Origin: Galeruca laticollis
Lineage: Eukaryota; Arthropoda; Insecta; Coleoptera; Chrysomelidae
Assembly (NCBI GenBank): GCA_963921935.1
Contig: OY998176.1
Span: 136,102,299 to 136,166,298 of the forward strand
Length of the DNA stretch: 64,000 nucleotides
Direction of reading: 5' to 3'
The notes below the pieces were generated by a model. It was not told the DNA's origin, made no database searches, and was given only the letters and a program-made list of their open reading frames with translations. The position numbers were made by a program, and so were the translations under genes. Of the stretch, positions 1-10,940 are shown piece after piece. Every line of letters begins with the position of its first letter. Position 1 is the first letter of the stretch.

Positions 1-537
1 ATCCAGGCCTCTATTAACGGCTTATGTGACCACGATATGGAGAAGACGGTTCGATTAGCCCATCCTAAAACATTGGTCGATGCATTGACTGCTGCTCTTG
101 AATATGAAGCAGCCACGATGGATTCGGAATACAGCAAAGGTAGGACAATGCAGGAAAAAGGTGACGATGACAGACTTGACCAGATCGTCAACCTGTTGAA
201 AGCTATGGTAGACGTGAAGCCGAAGAAGATCAGGTGCTGTAATTGTGGCGAGCTAGAGCAGGCACGCAGTTCGTGTAAGCGTCCTACGACTCCTGCAAAC
301 CAAGAACCTCTTAAATGCAAATCAGCCACGAAGAGCTCGCGGTACAACAGAGGTAGGATCATGCAGGAAGAAGATGACGATGACAAACTGGAACAGATCG
401 TCAACTTGTTGAAAGGTATGGCAGACAAGAAGCCAAGAAGATCAAACGCCGGAAGTGTGGCGAGCTAGACCACGTACGCAGTCCGTCTAAGCGCCCCAAG
501 ACTCCTATAACCCAAGTTCAGTCATAGGGTAAATCAG
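1..537 (+). pseudogene. Ty3/gypsy gag fragment with duplicated nucleocapsid
   Basis: The reading frame from 37 to 468, open upstream to the left edge, resembles the end of a Ty3/gypsy capsid (a Leu/Ala-rich stretch with LVDALTAALEYEAA) followed by the nucleocapsid linker. A zinc-knuckle-like CCNCGELEQARSSC lies at about 235-280. A block of 213 nt then repeats: the QIVNLLK segment occurs near 181 and 394, and the CGEL knuckle region recurs near 452 but out of frame and with altered Cys positions. The frame stops at 468 and the pattern continues in another frame to about 535. Gag would package element RNA in cytoplasmic particles. Fragment; protease, RT and RNase H are missing downstream. Confidence 0.7.
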
Positions 538-554
538 ACAGGGGTGAACATCTA

Positions 555-1085
555 GCTGATGGTGAATCACCGAAAAGCCAACTTCTTGCCTAGACGGCCA
601 TGCCCTGTAGACTATTCACAATGCAACAAGTCGAAATCTAAGGAAGTTGCAGTTTCAAGAGTTACAGTAGTCAATGAGGAATGGTCACCTACCAGGATCA
701 GAGAAGATCAGGAGAATGATCCTCACCTGAAGATGATCCGGCAATGGAAGGGAGAAAATAGGCGACTCACCTGGCAAGAAGTGTCAAGATTGTCACCGAG
801 ACTCAAGGCGTATTGGGCTCAGTGGGACTCCCTTCTCCTGGAAAAGAGTCCTTGAAAACGATGATGGTTCCGAGATGAGGAGACAGCTAGTTATCCCGAG
901 AACAAGAGTAGCTGAAGTTCTAAAGAAGTTACACGACAGTCCATCGGGAGGTCATCTGGGAGTGAAGAAAACCCTCCAGCGAATCCGTGAGAGGTTTTAT
1001 TGGATAAAGAGCTCCGATGATGTGAAGGGCTGGTGTAAGAAATGTACGACTTGTGCTACGAGTAATGGACTTAGAGAATCTACAG
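555..1085 (+). pseudogene. Ty3/gypsy pol remnant: end of RNase H and integrase zinc domain
   Basis: Translation starts in a segment like the LSRRPCP motif found after RNase H in many insect Ty3 elements, continues through a linker (REDQENDPHLKMIRQWK) and, after a one-base frameshift near 850, enters the integrase H2C2 zinc-binding domain: His in LHDSPSGGHLG and Cys pair in WCKKCTTC (about 925-1060). The catalytic integrase core is absent because the sequence changes at about 1086. Together with the gag piece at 1-537 this is one element with an internal deletion of protease, RT and most of RNase H. Plus strand, dead. Confidence 0.75.
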
Positions 1086-1109
1086 CAAAAACAAAAATGT
1101 GTTCTTCTT

Positions 1110-1370
1110 TAATTCATTCAGATTCGCATTTATTCACAGGTTCGCAAATAGAACACCATTCATGAACATCTACTTCATAAAATATCTTCCTGACTAACTT
1201 CAAACCTATTCCTACTACATCGTACCATATTTTGGATTGCATGTGCGAGCTGCGGATGTATGTTTCATCAGTGTACACAATATTACAGCCTTCGGTTTTG
1301 TATTTAATAGAATTTTTCAAGAAATTAATTCTTTTGAGGTGAATATCATGTGATTCCATGATCACCTTTC
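1110..1370 (-). pseudogene. DDE transposase fragment (IS630/Tc1/mariner type)
   Basis: The minus-strand frame at 1114-1365 contains YTDETYIRSSH within a context of KRINFLKNSIKYKTEG, which matches the first catalytic Asp block of the insect IS630/Tc1-like family seen better at 53.8-56.0 kb (there VWLDET after RWEYVTEIRKFRQEG). Only this first block is preserved; the second Asp and the Glu are not found nearby. It abuts the end of the Ty3 integrase piece. Fragment, not functional. Confidence 0.5.
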
Positions 1371-2697
1371 TGTTTTCTTGTGTGCGCTGCCATCTACAAT
1401 AAATACATTATATTTAATTAAATACGTATGCATGATACATATTAATATTTTTAATTTTTCAATGTTCATTGGAGTTTAATTAATTTTTCTTCTGGTCATG
1501 AGTTTATTCCACTCGTTCAACATTTTTCCCAATTCACTTTAACACTTATATTTTCAATAACCAATAAAAAGTCCTTACTTATGTACAACTTATACATTTT
1601 AGCATCCGCCACAAAAAAGAAAGAAGTTCTACTTATAGCAAACTCAGGTAAAACAATGTGTACTTTGTGAATAGTACCTAGAAAAAAATGAATAGGTTTA
1701 CTTACTTCAATATAAAACTACTTTTCTCCTAACACTATTAAAAGTCATTCTAGCTTACAAAATCGTGCTAGAAGTAAACTGACAGAAATTTCTTGTAATT
1801 AATTTCAGTATATTTAATATTATGAAACTTACATTTTAAGACAGGAGCCCTTTTCTCCAAATTTTAGTGCACTGACTATGATAATTTTTGCTTTTACACC
1901 AACAAGTTTTTTCAGAAAATATGATTTTAGATTAAATAAAACACACAACCCTCACTTATAAACTAGCTAAAGGTCTTAAAATATTCAAAATCAGAAATAT
2001 TCAACAAATAAACAACCAGAAACATCACCCTCAAATGTCAAATTATAAAGTGGCTATCGGCATAAATCATCGTCCTACGCCAATGGTCGTTACTGAGCGA
2101 CGTAGATAAACAAGACATAATTTAGTTCCTACGATTGTCAATGTTCTAACTTCAAGTGTCTTCAGCTTTCGTGAAACGAATCAAAGTTGCTTAAAATATA
2201 AAATCGGAAATTTTGAAATGTGTAACAAAAGTCAACGACAGTAAACTATCGCAGAGATTAATAATCTTAAAGAATTATGGAAATTTGAATCCTTTCCCGC
2301 AAATGTCAATGTTCTATTATACAATCGATTTCTCCAAAAAATCCTCATATTATATTTAATTTTAACATTGCGACAATCATATCTTCTGAAAACGCTAGAT
2401 TGAATCACCCGACTCATTCGCCAAAAATTAGAATTTCACGAAATATTTCATATTTGAAAAAACCATAAATTAGGTATAGAAAGGGCAGTGAATATTTTAT
2501 TCTCACTTCCTAGTGAATGACTATTGAATACAGACATTATACATGGATCCTTGAAAGATACTCGATGTTTTTATTAGTGTTCAATCCGAAATAATATCTT
2601 CAAAAGAAAATAGAGGATATGAGAGTCAACATACAGTTTGCCTTTATATTATTACACAATTCCTTGACCTTTAAACACATATTTGAAGGGAAAGGTA
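1371..2697. other. AT-rich interval without recognisable gene
   Basis: No long frame, no RNA gene and no clear terminal repeat was seen. A minus-strand frame of 61 codons at 2232-2417 has no recognisable motif. Probably decayed repeat or spacer sequence. Confidence 0.4.
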
Positions 2698-3009
2698 GGG
2701 GAGAGTTGGGCAAAATGGACTAGCTAACGTTTTTTGACCCGACACTCTATAACCAAGTTTTTTTCACATTTTCATTGACCCATTTCCATGTTTAAGTATG
2801 TTTACTTCTAAATATCTCGACGATACTATAGAAAAAGTCATCTTTTTTAAAAAAGGTAAGGTATCCCGTTGTCCTCCTGGTAGGGTAAAATGTGATGGTA
2901 TTTAAATATGAATAGAAAGGATATTAAAGTAAAATAAATTTATTGAACTTGAAAACCGAACACATTATGTATTTTATGTTCATATAAAAAACAAATTAAC
3001 AGGTTAACA

Positions 3010-3230
3010 TCGATGAAAATCGCATGAGTACGGTTCACCATCGTTCTCCACCCCAGCACGAGCTTTGTGACCCCAGAGTCGACAGTACTGGCACATTACC
3101 CAACCGTCGTTCGCTTTAGATTTAGAATATAGTTCTGTACAATAAATGCAAGCATCTTCGTCAGACTTGTTGATGCGTAAGCCACCCGGTGGTTGTGTTG
3201 CATCAGTACACTACCAATTGCTTCTTTACT
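3010..3230 (-). pseudogene. C-terminal zinc domain of the Tigger transposase
   Basis: Minus-strand translation from about 3220 to the stop at about 3010 reads CIYCTELYSKSKANDGWVMC, then CQYCRLWGHKARAG and finally CDFHRC. This Cys-rich pattern with a central WxxC/QYC and GHKA is the PHD-like C-terminal finger of many insect Tigger/pogo transposases. The usual Cys after HKA is Arg here. It is separated from the rest of the transposase by the Ty3 insertion. It ends with a proper stop codon, so this is the authentic C terminus. Confidence 0.65.
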
Positions 3231-3239
3231 GGCAGCGGT

Positions 3240-4588
3240 ACATATCGTAACTTCTTTCTTGTTATAGAAAAGTACTAAGACTGGAGCAGTTGATACTAAT
3301 TTGTTTAAATTTGTAAAGCATCTCTCTTCGTTATTGGTCCAGAGCCACTATGTGTCATTTTTCAATGAATTCCTTAAGACTGCAGTTTCTTTTGATAAGT
3401 TTGGTAAGAATCTTGACAGATAATTGATCATTCCAAGGAATGTTTGTAGTTCCTTTTTATTCTTAGGAACTTCGAGTCCAGTTATCGCTTCTATTTTCTC
3501 TTGACAGACTTCTACCCTGTTGTGCGATATCCAGTAACCTAAATACTTGATTTTAGTTACTGCTAATTGCATTTTAACCTTTTTGAACTTAATGTTAAGT
3601 TTTCTCGCTTGTTTTAAGACTTATTCTAATATTTGATTATGTTGCGATAAAGTTTTCGCAAATACAAGGATATCATATACATAAGCCACTGTCCCTGGTA
3701 CTTCTTCTACTAATTGGTTAATAGCTTTTTGAAAAACTTCAGATGAGCTGCATAATCCATATGAAAGTCTGAGATATTTGTATCTACCGAATGGTGTGGC
3801 TATGGTACATAGCCTAGAGCTTGCTTCGTCAAGCGGTACTTGATAGAACGCCGAGCTAGCATTCAGTACTGTGAAATATTTTGCATCTCCAATGTTAGCT
3901 AATATTGTTTCTAGTGTAGGAAGTTCCAATCTTTCCCGTTTTATAAATTTATTTAGTGGCCGGTGGTCTATACACAATCTTATTTCACCATTCGGTTTCA
4001 TTACTGTCACTATGGGGTGTACCCAGTCTATCGGTTCTTCAATTTTCTGTATTATTTTTCTTGTTCCATTCTTTCTAACTAATCCCTAACTTCAGATAAC
4101 AGGGCTTGAGGAACTTTTTCACATCTAGCTATAGAAGGTTCTGCAGTCTCTTGAAGCTTCATTCTATATTTGAACAGGGTATATCCTAAGCCTTCAAATA
4201 CATCTTTGTGGCTATCAATTATTTGTTTGCATATCTCTTGGTTTACTTTTTCTTCTTCAATACTTTCTATTCTTCTTAATATTTCAAGCTTTTGTATCCC
4301 ATCTAGTCTCAGAAGCGGCTATGAATTGTTTGCAGATATATAAAATTTCAATTCTGAACTTTGATTCTTGGAATGACATGTTATTAAACTTGTGCCTTTT
4401 ATTCCGATATGATTTCCACTGTATGACACCAATTTATCATTTGTTGGATGTAGTTTTTTATTCTTCAGATTTCCAAAGAGGGATAATGGTATCAGATTAG
4501 CCTGGCTCCCAGTGTCTAATTTAAATGTAGTAGATGTGTTTTCAACCTTTATTTCTTCAACCCATTCGTTATTGATAAGATTTATTTC

Positions 4589-4682
<94 letters not shown>

Positions 4683-5476
4683 GAATCTGTACTTGGTTCT
4701 TATACTTCAATTTCATTAACTGATTTGGTTCTACATGCCTTGGCAAAATGATTAAGGCGATTGTATTTGGTACAGCGTTGTCTAAATGCTAGACAATTTC
4801 CATACTCATGATTAAACAAGCATTTTTCACAACTGTATTTTTTAAGACTGTTATGTACTGTCTCTTTTTGACAGTTTTCTTTCTTATTACTAGAATTTCT
4901 GTAGCTTTAGTTATTTTATTAACCGGCATCTTCTTCTGCCCTACAAGCTTGTTCGCACGTTGGTAGGTCTAAATTTCTTATTCTCAGTAATTTTGTTCTT
5001 AAGTTATTACTTCTTATTCCGCATATGATTTTGTCTCTGCTCAATGACTCTGTTAGGTCTTTAAACCCACAATCTTTGGCTCTTATTTTCAGTTCGGTTA
5101 TATATTCATCAATTGATTGTCCTTCCTTTTGGTCAGTATTGAAGAATATATTTCTTATGTAAGTTTCATTTTTGTACGGAGTATAATGGTTTGAGAACGT
5201 ATCTAAAACAATTTTTACCGTCAGAACTTCTTCAATGTATCTCGGGTTGCCCTCTGCATCTGGTTCGGCTTCAAAGGTAAATGTATTATACAAATTAATT
5301 CATTCTTCTCCCAAAATATGTTGTAATATCGCCCTTTGTATTTTAAGCGGTTTCCCGTCTACTCCTGTTGCAATATATTAAATTTCTATGAGTTAAAAGT
5401 ATTTCTCCTACTCTTCAGCTGGGTTATTTCCAGGTTGAAATTGTTTTGGTTGTGATAATGGTAGTGATGCTGCCAT
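3240..5476 (-). pseudogene. Ty3/gypsy gag-protease-RT remnant nested in Tigger
   Basis: Reading the minus strand from 5476: gag start (MAASLPLSQPKQFQPG), gag capsid 5293-4919 (KEGQSIDEYITELK, IICGI), a Cys/His nucleocapsid at about 4850-4745 (CEKC, CTKYNRLNHFAKAC), an aspartic protease with LDTGSQANLIP at about 4528-4490, then RT 4010-3348 (SYGLCSS, YLGYWISHN, FLGMINYLSRFLP). RNase H and integrase are missing at the 3' side. Several stops and frameshifts break the frame. The RT catalytic Asp are changed: LNASSAF instead of the usual LDASSAF, and YVYD instead of YVDD. A TA microsatellite sits inside protease/linker sequence. Dead copy. Confidence 0.8.
4590..4680. repeat. (TA)n microsatellite
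   Basis: Nearly pure TA dinucleotide run with a few CATA interruptions, located between the protease and nucleocapsid parts of the nested Ty3 remnant. It probably expanded after the insertion. Confidence 0.95.
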
Positions 5477-5496
5477 TTTGTGTTTCCGCTGCCACC

Positions 5497-5637
5497 ATGT
5501 AATGTGGTTATAGTATTATAAAGACTTTTATTTAATAGTTTAATATTTTATCAACAACTTATATCTGAAAATTCTATCATCGACCGATTCCGATTGACAT
5601 TGACCGTCCATTATTGCCACTGCTTAGGGTAGGTTCA
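5497..5637 (-). repeat. Candidate 5' LTR of the nested Ty3 element
   Basis: Immediately upstream (minus strand) of the gag start lies a primer-site-like TGGTGGCAGCGG (about 5481-5494). Beyond it the sequence, read on plus, starts TGTGGTTATAG and ends near ...GGTTCACA, giving TGT/ACA termini and about 140 bp. On the minus strand it contains an AATAAA signal near its 3' end and an ATATAAG TATA-like motif. A matching 3' LTR was not found at the left side, so the right boundary is a guess. Confidence 0.4.
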
Positions 5638-7325
5638 CATGACATGTAACACTATCCTTATTTTAATTTTCTTTCTCCTGTTTTCATTCATAATTTCTTT
5701 TTTTCTTTCTTTCTCTTTTTCTTCAAAATTTAGTTTGGGCTTCTTGATAGGCTTGTTTTCTTTAGATGCTTCAAGTTCTTCTTTATAAGGTGTTGAAGTT
5801 AGCACAGCCGTCTTTCCCCTTCTCTTATTATTAGCATTAATTTTTCTCTCTGCGTGAGGAAGTGGCACAACTTGTTGAGGTGTTACTTCAAATTTCGTGG
5901 TAGTGTATGAACAGGAGGGGGACACATTTGTATAGAACTTGCTGCAAGATACAGGAGGTGGAGTATTACAGAAAGTCTTCTTATTTTTAAGCAGCTGATG
6001 TGATTTTTCTGGTGTGGATAGATCTGGAGGCAATGACGGTGTTCTTGGAAAGTCATAAAAAATTTCTGCATCGTTTTGTTCTTTACCTGCAACTTGGGTT
6101 TTTGATGATCGTTGTATAACAAGCCTTTGTGGTATTGGTGATGGTGTACGTGGTGGAGGGTGCCCATTATTTTCTTCAACCGGACCAGTTGCAAGAATAT
6201 GTATCGGCTTGTCCGTGGTTTCAGCTAGATCAAACCTCCAATCGTCGATTTCCGATTTGAGAGCTTGAATGCCCGTCTTTCTAAATCCATTCACAGCTGT
6301 TTGGATACTAGCAGCTTTCATATATGCGGTTCCGAAAAGCTTATCTATTTGGGATATTGTAACTGGTCGCCCTGGATGTTGCTGCATCCACTTTTGAACC
6401 TCTGACGTATAATATGTGCTAAGTGGCAATATAAAACGTCTAGCTTTCTCTAGAACGTCTAAGTTTTTTGTGTGTGTGATATTTCCGTCCAAAAGTAAGA
6501 GGACAAGGTTTTCATTGGAGGGTTTAGAAAACTCAATAAATTGATCAAACCAGTTCGAGAAATTTTCTTTTGCATCCATCCTGATGAATGATAAAAAGCT
6601 TTACTTCCAGGAGGAGCATGATCTAGCAGCTCCGGCTTTGCTCTGGATCTGGGAAAAATGAACGTGGGCGGCATAAACACGTCAGTAGCGCTCATGCAAA
6701 TTTCCACAGTGACAAGAATGCCGCGTTCTGCTGAGGATATACACCCAACTTGCCTTTTCCAACGCAGTGATAAACATTTAGACTTTTTCTATGGTACTGT
6801 CATTATACGTGTCTCATCGACGTTGCAAATCCGTTCGGGTGGAATTTTACATTTTTCAAGCACGTCGGAGAGTAACGAGAAACATTTTTGTATAACAGTC
6901 CTATTAAAACCCATGGCTCTAGCAAGTGATGTTGGCTCAGGGTTGCGAAGTTTAACGTTTGGATGTTTCCTTAGAAAACTGTATAACCAAACTTTACCTG
7001 CCATTTTTTTGTCCCTGTTAAATTGATTAGCTAAGCCATTGCGTTGAGCTAACTGAAAAGCCAAACTGCGAAAGTCATTCAAAGTAAAACCAAATAATCG
7101 CAATTCCATAGACAAAATGTGTTGCACCAACTTTTCTTCTTGCTCAGCAGAGAAAACCGGTCTGTGACGCCCTAGATCCTTTTTTCCTGCATCTAATCGT
7201 TCGAGAGACCCATTTTTTATCTTTTTTACTCGGGCTTCAATAGTAGTCCGAGGTACACCAAATAGTTTCGAAGCCTTAAGGTAACCCATTCTTCCTCCAA
7301 CAACTTCTTCCACCGCCTGGCGCAT
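5635..7325 (-). pseudogene. Tigger/pogo transposase, main part
   Basis: The frame from 7325 starts with an HTH of the psq/CENP-B type (MRQAVEEVVGGRMGYLKASK, VPRTTIEARVKK), followed by the DDE_1 core. Catalytic Asp1 is in NVDETRI (about 6810) and Asp2 in LLLDGNITHT (about 6470). A single nonsense codon (TAG, after MTVP, about 6788) and a one-base frameshift near 6580 (SSGWM/DAKENF) interrupt it. After the second Asp, the text jumps from LEKAR straight to YYTSEVQKWMQQHPGRP, so the usual PPH...LQPLD segment with the third Asp is deleted. The C-terminal tail is Pro/Lys-rich and runs into the Ty3 insertion at about 5637. Inactive. Confidence 0.85.
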
Positions 7326-7856
7326 ACTTTCCTCATTCCAAAACTACCGATCGGTTGTTCTTTTATACTTTCCCATCTTGTAACAGACCTGTTAAAGAAT
7401 AAAATTTAGAATCCTCTATAAAATCTATACCGTTTTTGGTTGAACAAAACGGGATAGTATCCAGTTTTACCCGACCGCTTGTTATCCCATTTTCCCCGAC
7501 TGCACGTTTCAAAATGTTTTGTTAAAATGTTTATGAAGAAAACTAGTTATCATATTCACAAATTCAACAGAATATAGTTAAATATTTACAGAATCTTGAA
7601 AAATACTGTTATATATTTTGCTTGTTTCAACTAAAAAATCCTAATTAACTGCTGATAAAACTAAATAGCATAACCACACTTTTTTAAACTGCCACTCACC
7701 ACAGAACACGAATTAAGCGGAAGACTCGCCTACTATATTTAAACAAACGTTATTTTTACCGAATGTCACCCCTGGTTGCCAGATGGCGTTGCTTGTTTTT
7801 AAATATTGGCTGGTATCCCGTTTTATCCGACTATCCTGTATTGTCCAATTGTCCCC
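7326..7856. other. 5' untranslated and terminal region of the Tigger element
   Basis: Non-coding sequence between the transposase start and the right inverted repeat. It contains short repeats of the terminal phrase (GTATCC.GTTTTA.CCGA near 7450 and 7812), which resemble subterminal transposase-binding sites. No frame of interest. Confidence 0.45.
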
Positions 7857-8033
7857 TACAGAATTAAAAGAGCTTAGGTATCTAGTGTAAAGTGCAAAAC
7901 CAGAGAAAACTGTTTGGTTTATATAGTCCGTCTAGAAAGTATCCGGAATTTAATCTTTCTCCTAATTTTAACGTATTTCTTTTTTGTAACATCGTAAGGC
8001 TAAAATTACATAACAATGCCATCTGTCACATAT

Positions 8034-8523
8034 TGTAATGTTTTTCTTATTTATTTAAACAGTAAACGGGTGGGATAAATTTTAAACCCTCTGTATGGCT
8101 ACTTACTAATTTATTTAAACACTAGCTCACTAACACTTAATTTATATATACTTAACTAATCGCTTGATTATTAATTTATATTAACTGTATATTCACTCAA
8201 ACTAATTTATATAAACACTTTATATTCACTTATTTACTTGTTTATCTGTCAAGATCACTTTATCAACTAACTAACTCTTCCTGATCAGTCCCCTTATATA
8301 TTAAAGCCATTTTTACTAGTAAATTCCGGACTGCGGCTTAAATAAAAACAATTGATTCTGGCCTTTTCTAGAGAACTCTGGTCACGAAAACAATGTTTAC
8401 ATAAGATAGTCGTAAACTTGTAAACAGTTTTTTATAACTGCGTATCCGCCATAATTTTAACTTTTATACCTGGCTTAGACAGAGTCGGATTTGGGGTCTA
8501 TACCAGTGTGCTGTTTCGTAACA
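8034..8523. repeat. Candidate solo LTR inserted in the Tc1-like element
   Basis: A 490 bp segment begins TGTAATG and ends CGTAACA (TGT...ACA termini) and is flanked on both sides by ATAT (8030-8033 and 8524-8527), consistent with a 4 bp target duplication. It contains a TATATATTAAA-like stretch near 8294. No internal retrotransposon region is present, so LTR-LTR recombination is the likely origin. A short AT-rich duplication could arise by chance, so the call is moderate. Confidence 0.5.
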
Positions 8524-8561
8524 ATATTATTGATTGCAAGCATGCTTAAGTTTTGTGTAAT

Positions 8562-9393
8562 AATGTCACAACTAGAAAAAAGAAAATTGATGGAATATTT
8601 GTATTGAAAAGGTATTCAAAACGTTGAAGAATTAGTGAAATCGACGGATCTCGGAAAAAGTGCAGTATATGAGACAATAAAGAGGACAAAAAATGGGAGT
8701 GATATGAGGCATACCAGTTTCGGGAAGATCGCTAAGATGAGCAGAAACAATTTAAACGCTTTAGTGGCCTTAGGTCCTTAGGACGACAAAATCCAAGCCT
8801 AGGGTTTCGAAAATTGGCTCACAGATTTAAAAATCAACGAAGAATAAACGTCACTGAAAAGACAAGGCTACATATCAAGGCAAACAAAGAAAGTCCTTGC
8901 AATGACACCTTTACAAAGGCAATGAGGATTAGATTTTTGTCAATGTTTTCGAGAAGATAACTTTGGTAATGTTCTTGTATCCGACGAAAATGGGGGGCAA
9001 TATCTGTGCGTGTTGCTACACCTTTCTGTATAGTTGATGGTACCGTTAATAGTGAAAAACATTGTGAAATTATATCCAGAGGGCTGGCGGTTACAGCAGG
9101 ATAATGCAAGATGCCATACTTCTGCATATACTGCAGCTTGGACGCCAGTACAAAACTTGACAACAATTCCTTGGCCAGTAGCTTAACCAGATCTTAGTCA
9201 CATTTAAAACGTATGGGAACTAATGAAGATCGAAATGGAACGAGCAGCGTCCCAAAATAAAAAAGAATTGAATCGGTCAGTTTTACAGACCTGGGCCACC
9301 ATCACCGAACATTATAGCGTTGACGTAGTTCCGGGTTTGCCTGAACGATTAATTAATTGTTTAGAGTTAAATGGAGGTTTTATAAGTGAATGA
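8562..9393 (+). pseudogene. Tc1-like transposase, many stops
   Basis: The translation starts MSQLEKRKLMEYLY and shows an N-terminal HTH (VEELVKSTDLGKSAVYETIK), then the DDE core: VLVSDEN (first Asp, about 8975), LQQDNARCHTSA (second Asp, about 9096-9131), and WPVA.PDLSHI.NVWELMK, where the catalytic position of the usual PIENVW is a TAA stop (about 9206-9208). It ends LPERLINCLELNGGFI, the typical Tc1-type tail. Several other stops and frameshifts are present. The enzyme would cut and paste the element at TA sites; this copy cannot. Confidence 0.8.
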
Positions 9394-9495
9394 GATCAAT
9401 TAATTGTTATAATTGTATTGATTAAAGTATTGAAAATATATACCGAGAAATTAAAATGGTGCTTTCCGTTATCCGGATACTTTCTAGACGGAGTA

Positions 9496-10940
9496 TACAT
9501 CCTTGTAACTAGAGTACACATATTTGAATATATATCTCTGAGATTTAATGAAAACTTTCCAAAGATACCTATCAATTTTTCAAATATTATCTCATTGGCA
9601 ATACGTTTTTTTACAGTCAGTATTCCACAAATATTCAGAAATATTTTCTTAGTGTATCTAACTGCAGTTACTAGCATAAAAACGGTAATATCCTTGAAAA
9701 CGCGTTCGATATGGGGTCTTTAGCGAATCAGTCAAATTAAAATAATTGAAGGCTTCTTTCAATTCAAGGAATTGGTACTATCAATTTCCACTCCAATAAT
9801 TCCTTTTATTTTAGTGAAGCTGGACGGTTTTGTGGTCGTAACCAAAACAAATTCGCGAATTCGTGTAAATGAATCATGTAGTGGGATACAACTTTTACAA
9901 AAAATGTAATTACAATCTCCGTTCAGAAAAAAAAAGATATAAGACGGAGTCATACACACCAGTATCTTGTTGAAGTTCACACAGATTTACTAGGGCATGA
10001 TTCACAAGAAGTTAATAGAGCACGTATCTATATTTTACAACAAAAACATAATTTTTGAGTGCAAAATTTTCTTAAAAATTGTATACAATGAACTTCAATT
10101 AGATGTTTTATAATTCCAAGTTTATTCAAAAATAATAATATTATTGCATAAACTCTTCAGTAAGTTAGTTTCTATGATTGGTTACTAAATACAAAGCAAA
10201 AGGTTACTTGGTATGTCAAGATCTAGGACATCTTGGACTCATGCGACAATAGACGTATAGATGACATATTCACCTCCACAAACAATGCCAAATCTAAGTT
10301 ACTGACTTCAATTCTAAGCCAACGGAAGGTCACAACGCAAATTACTCCAAATTAACTTGAAAATTGGGCACTACACATATCTAGAGTGATTTAGTCAGTT
10401 ACAGAACATGAGATGGCAGTGTGTTAGCAGCACTCATTGGTACAACAAGCTTTTAGCGATGAATCAATGTCAGGTTGTGTGTGCAAACTATCCAGAAGAT
10501 ACTGACAGAGCTTCATAGTAAATACAAAAAAATTTAGAGCACTTCTATTATGGGTGAAAACGATCAAAAGCTTTTGAAACAGGTAGATTTACAAATCACT
10601 AAACCATCGACGGAATATGCTTTCAGTTTCTGCCAGATCGAAAGCATCTAGATGAACTAAATAGTAATGAAACTCATATTTATATCAAAACTGCTGAAAA
10701 TGCAACTATTTTCTCTTCATACTCATAATATTGATAACTTGGATACATTTTCTTGATTTTTGGACTATTCTAGTAGAGAATGGAGAAATTGATATCGATA
10801 AATATACCTTCACAAGAGCTATAGGTATTAACAGGGCTTCCAGTACTCCAATTTATCTATGTTCAAAAAATGATACCGTACCATACCATACCATTTATTC
10901 ACCACATAATATACGAAAGTACATGTGAGGTATACATAGT
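9496..10940. other. AT-rich interval without recognisable gene
   Basis: Frames of up to about 100 codons (9418-9723 plus, 9396-9677 minus) overlap each other and show no family motif. A short ACCAT/ACCGT tandem (TACCGTACCATACCATACCA) sits near 10876-10895. Nothing else supported. Confidence 0.4.

Larger units (their letters stand above)
2698..7856 (-). mobile_element. Tigger/pogo-like DNA transposon carrying a nested Ty3 element
   Basis: The element is bounded by imperfect inverted repeats: the left end begins GGGGAGAGTTGGGCAAAATGG at 2698 and the right end, read in reverse, begins GGGGACAATTGGACAATACAGG at 7856. Both are flanked by TA (2696-2697 and 7857-7858), the target duplication of pogo/Tc1/mariner elements. 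The minus-strand transposase occupies 7325-5635 and its C-terminal zinc domain is at 3230-3010; the 2.4 kb between them is a Ty3 element inserted into the coding region. Internal repeats of the left and right ends (phrases like CCCGTTTTATCC near 7810-7830 and 7450) fit subterminal sequence. Length without the insertion is about 2.7 kb, normal for Tigger. Confidence 0.75.
7926..9493 (+). mobile_element. Tc1-like DNA transposon with nested solo LTR
   Basis: Inverted repeats of 22 bp bound the element: left TCCGTCTAGAAAGTATCCGG from 7927 and the reverse complement of the right end at 9472-9493 gives the same string, with only the outermost base differing. TA dinucleotides flank both ends (7924-7925 and 9494-9495), the signature of Tc1/mariner insertion. 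The plus-strand transposase relic lies at 8562-9393. Total length 1,568 bp, of which about 490 bp is an inserted LTR, leaving about 1.1 kb, a normal size for this superfamily. Confidence 0.85.

Noticed and set aside
9396..9723. Overlapping 93- and 101-codon frames on opposite strands
   Set aside because: They cover the right inverted repeat of the Tc1-like element and have no motif; chance frames.
10860..10900. CRISPR-like or satellite array
   Set aside because: Only three or four ACCAT units, too short to be meaningful.
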